The notes under the pieces are model-generated. The model saw only the letters and a list, made by a program, of their open reading frames with translations. It was not told the origin of the DNA and ran no database searches. This document shows positions 61,664 through 64,000 of a DNA stretch of 64,000 nucleotides, piece after piece; the first letter of the stretch is position 1, and the number at the start of each line of letters is the position of its first letter. Made by a program: the position numbers and the translations under genes. Origin of the DNA: RPQJ01 sp963746325 (GTDB taxonomy: Bacteria; Pseudomonadota; Gammaproteobacteria; Steroidobacterales; Steroidobacteraceae); the NCBI GenBank assembly GCA_963746325.1, contig CAVVBC010000030.1, positions 32,248-96,247 of the forward strand, written 5' to 3'.

Positions 61664-63606
61664 TCACTTCGTGCCTGCATTCTGCTGCTCGAGCAGCGTC
61701 TGCTGCCAGAACATCAGGCTGGTCCAGAACTGGTAATCCTGGTTCGCCTTCTTGGCGAAGCCGTGGCCTTCGTCGTTGCCGACCAGGTGCCAGGCCGTAC
61801 GTCCATTGCCGCGGATCGCCGCGACGATCTGGTCGGCTTCGCTCGCCGGCACGCGCGGGTCGTTCGCGCCCGTGACGACCATCATCGGCACCTGGATCTC
61901 CCGCACGCGCGTAAGCGGCGAGATCTCCTGCAGCTTCTGGCGTTGCTTCGCATCACGCTCGTCGCCGTACTCGGCGCGGCGCAGGTCACGCCGATAGCTC
62001 TGCGTGTTCTCGAGGAACGTCACGAAGTTCGAGATCGCGACGACGCACAGCGCGCCGTCGAGCCGCGGCCCGTAGAACACCGACGTGGCGTAACACATGT
62101 AACCACCGTACGAGCCGCCGGTCACGGCAAAGCGTGCCGCATCGAGCCCCGGATCCTGCGCCAGCGCATCCAGGAAGGCACCGATGTCCCGCACCGAGTC
62201 CTCGCGCTTGAACGGGCCGTTGTCGAGGCTGACGAAGGCCTTGCCGTAACCCGCGGAACCGCGCACGTTGGGATAGAAGATCGCGATGCCCAGTTCGTTG
62301 ACCAGGTAATTGTTGCGGCCGAGGAAGCCGGGCCGGCTCTGGCCTTCCGGACCGCCATGGATGTTGACGATCAGCGGTCGCGGTCCAGGGAATTTCTTCG
62401 GGTCGGGGCGGTACAGGAAGCCGGACACCGTCACGCCATCGAAGCTCTTGACCTGCAATTGCTCGGGCTCGACATTGGCATTGGGGTCGAGCCCGCCGGT
62501 CTCGCTCGTCGTCCAGCGCGTCAGCGCGAGCGTTTTCGGCTCGACCGAGAATGCATCCGCCGGGCTCCTGGCCGAAGTGAAAGTCAGTCCGATCTCGCCC
62601 CAGGGCGCGACCTCGATGCCGCCGATCATCCCGGCCGGCGTCGCGATCGTGCGCGCCGTAGCCGGCAGGCAGGTCGAGCATGCGCAACACGCTGCGCCCT
62701 GCTTCGTTGACGGCGTAAGCGACGAAGGCGCCGTCGCCGGCGATGTCGAATTCCTCGACGTCCCACTTCGTCTCGGGCGCCCGCGGCGTGAACCTGCCGG
62801 TCTTCAGGTCGAGCGTGCCGAGTCGCTGGAAGTCGGACCCTTCGTCCGAAGTGACCCAGAGCGCGCCATCGGGCGCGAACTGCGCATCGCCGTACGCGAT
62901 CGCCTGGGCGTGATCGCCGACGGGTTGCATCGTGCCGGAGGCCACGTCGAGCAGCCACAGGTTCGATTTCGTGATCGACACGTACTCGCTGACGAGCGCC
63001 TGCTTGCCGTCAGGCGCGAAGTCGGCGATGTTCCAGCCGCCGCCCTTGACCTGCGCGACCAGTCGATCGGTCGCTCGGATCGCGCGGATCCATCACGTAC
63101 AGGTCGGTGTCGGTGCCGTTGCGTCGGGTCGACGAATAGCCGATCGCGCTTGCCGTCCTTGCTCCAGCGCGCCGAACTGGTTGCGGCTCTTGCCGTCGGT
63201 CAGCAGCGTGAGCCGGCCGTTCGCCAGCGTGTAGAGCTGAAAGAATTCGTCGCCACCGACGTCCTTCTGCACGACCGTCACGTCGCCCGTAACGGGCGCA
63301 TGCGATGCCGCGATGATGCGGTCTTCCTCGAACGTCAGCTGTTGCGCGCGCGCCTCCCGGTTGCGCGACCCGATGCACCTGGTTCGTGTTGCCAAAGCGG
63401 GTTGCGACCAGCATGGAGCGATCCCGCGGATGCCAGCCGAGGAAGGTCGCGGTGCGGAACTCCATGTAGGGGCGCGTGCGCGCGGCCAGTTCCGCGGGCA
63501 CGGCAGGCACGCCGTCGGCGGTGAGTGCAGCGGGCTTCTCGACGATCGCGGCCGTCCCCGTGGAAACAGCGAGGCAACCGAACACGAACGGCAGCAGGAC
63601 GCGCAT
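61664..63606 (-). pseudogene. S9 prolyl oligopeptidase-family peptidase, five frameshifts
   Basis: The combined product of about 645 residues has a signal peptide (LLPFVFGCLAVSTGTAA), beta-propeller repeats (GKSRNQFGA, YSSTRRNGTDTDLYVMDPRD, SITKSNLWLLDVASG) and an intact catalytic half with the nucleophile in VTGGSYGGYMCYA, the acid near TGANDPRVPASEAD and the histidine in GNDEGHGFAKKANQ. It should be a periplasmic dipeptidyl-peptidase-like enzyme. The frame changes near 63348, 63167, 63144, 63066 and 62652, and each change equals one added base. The last 965 bases are a single clean frame. Its ATG overlaps the stop of the upstream oxidoreductase gene (ATGA). Confidence 0.8.
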
Positions 63607-64000
63607 CAGACACCTCTCTCCGGTTGGACTGGAGAGGCTACCACGCGTCGCGGCTGGCTGGCCCTGGGGTAGGCACGGCGCGTCCGATACGCAGCCTTGA
63701 GCTCCGTGCCGAGGTATTCGCGCAGGGTCGACGCGACGCTGCGCTCGAGTTGCGCCGGCTGCCCCTCTGCCAGCCGGAAGAGCTGGCAGTAGTACCAGGA
63801 TTGCGCGGCAAACGCGTTCAACGCCCTGGCCACGATCGTACGTCCCTGTGGCGACAGCCAGCCACGCTCGCGCAGTCGCAGCCGCGCGTCGAGATCGCCA
63901 ATCTCGTGCATCTCACCCTGCAGCAGACGGCGCGGAAAGTCCGCCATCCAGCACAAGGGACGGCCGAGTCCGATCATGTCGCAGTCGCCACTGCCGCCGT
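63606..64000 (-). CDS. NADH:flavin oxidoreductase (old yellow enzyme family), C-terminal part
   Basis: Only the last 131 residues are inside the window; the gene continues past the right end. The segment SGDCDMIGLGRPLCWMADFP is the FMN phosphate-binding end of the beta/alpha barrel in old-yellow-enzyme-type oxidoreductases. The tail beyond it is helical and holds WLSPQGRTIVARALNAFAAQ and a cysteine-containing WYYCQLFRL helix. It should reduce double bonds or carry out flavin-dependent oxidation; the substrate is unknown. Its stop overlaps the S9 peptidase start by four bases, so both are one operon. Confidence 0.75.
   Translation of the reverse strand, partial: GGSGDCDMIGLGRPLCWMADFPRRLLQGEMHEIGDLDARLRLRERGWLSPQGRTIVARALNAFAAQSWYYCQLFRLAEGQPAQLERSVASTLREYLGTELKAAYRTRRAYPRASQPRRVVASPVQPERGV

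Overview
The window is very GC-rich, densely coded bacterial chromosome with a Gram-negative gene set: an RND efflux pair, a TonB-dependent receptor, lipoproteins, PHA granule genes, glycogen genes, a hybrid sensor kinase and several periplasmic peptidases. The combination of ttcA, PhaR/phasin, a DUF1840 protein, oligopeptidase B, PiuC-like and AspH-like hydroxylases and TPR-sulfotransferases suggests a free-living Gammaproteobacterium near Xanthomonadales, Nevskiales or Steroidobacterales. That placement is an inference from gene content; no rRNA or tRNA gene was seen, and no CRISPR array, prophage or insertion sequence with a transposase was found.

Layout. 1-6.3 kb: peptide deformylase, a DksA-like protein, a translationally coupled three-gene minus-strand operon (phosphatase/pseudo-ADP-ribosylglycohydrolase fusion, zinc metallopeptidase, ATP-grasp ligase) and an amino-acid permease. 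6.3-15 kb: ttcA, a BarA-like hybrid kinase coupled to a REC-PAS-GGDEF-EAL protein, and an M32 carboxypeptidase with an altered zinc motif. 15-21 kb: RND pump, cysteine synthase, MaoC hydratase. 21-27 kb: phasin and PhaR with matching operator-like palindromes, an AraC-MGMT repair gene, glgA (broken) and glgC. 27-30.6 kb: PadR/HAAS pair, small exported proteins and a retropepsin-like protease, most of them frameshifted.

30.6-44.6 kb is the most unusual part. It is an island of three clear sulfotransferases and one sulfotransferase-like protein, four AspH/PKHD-type 2-oxoglutarate oxygenase domains, a prolyl-4-hydroxylase remnant and a TonB receptor. One protein fuses an AspH-type hydroxylase to a sulfotransferase. 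Together they suggest a hydroxylate-then-sulfate modification pathway tied to the cell envelope. 44.6-64 kb: pterin dehydratase/TSUP, Lrp/alanine dehydrogenase, fatty-acid genes, a cluster of small response regulators, M3, S9 and M48 peptidases, hydrolases and a truncated flavin oxidoreductase.

Two patterns cut across the annotation. First, 6 of the 11 convergent gene junctions hold palindromic elements of at least three kinds: a 22-nt-core hairpin family with 257-355 bp copies, GGGGCTA heptamer elements and a short GC hairpin. They often supply the TAG stop codon of the flanking genes, and one has extended the ttcA reading frame. Second, eight genes are frameshifted, and nearly every shift fits a single inserted base. 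That points to sequence error more than to decay, but the shifts cluster in a few genes (five each in glgA and the S9 peptidase).
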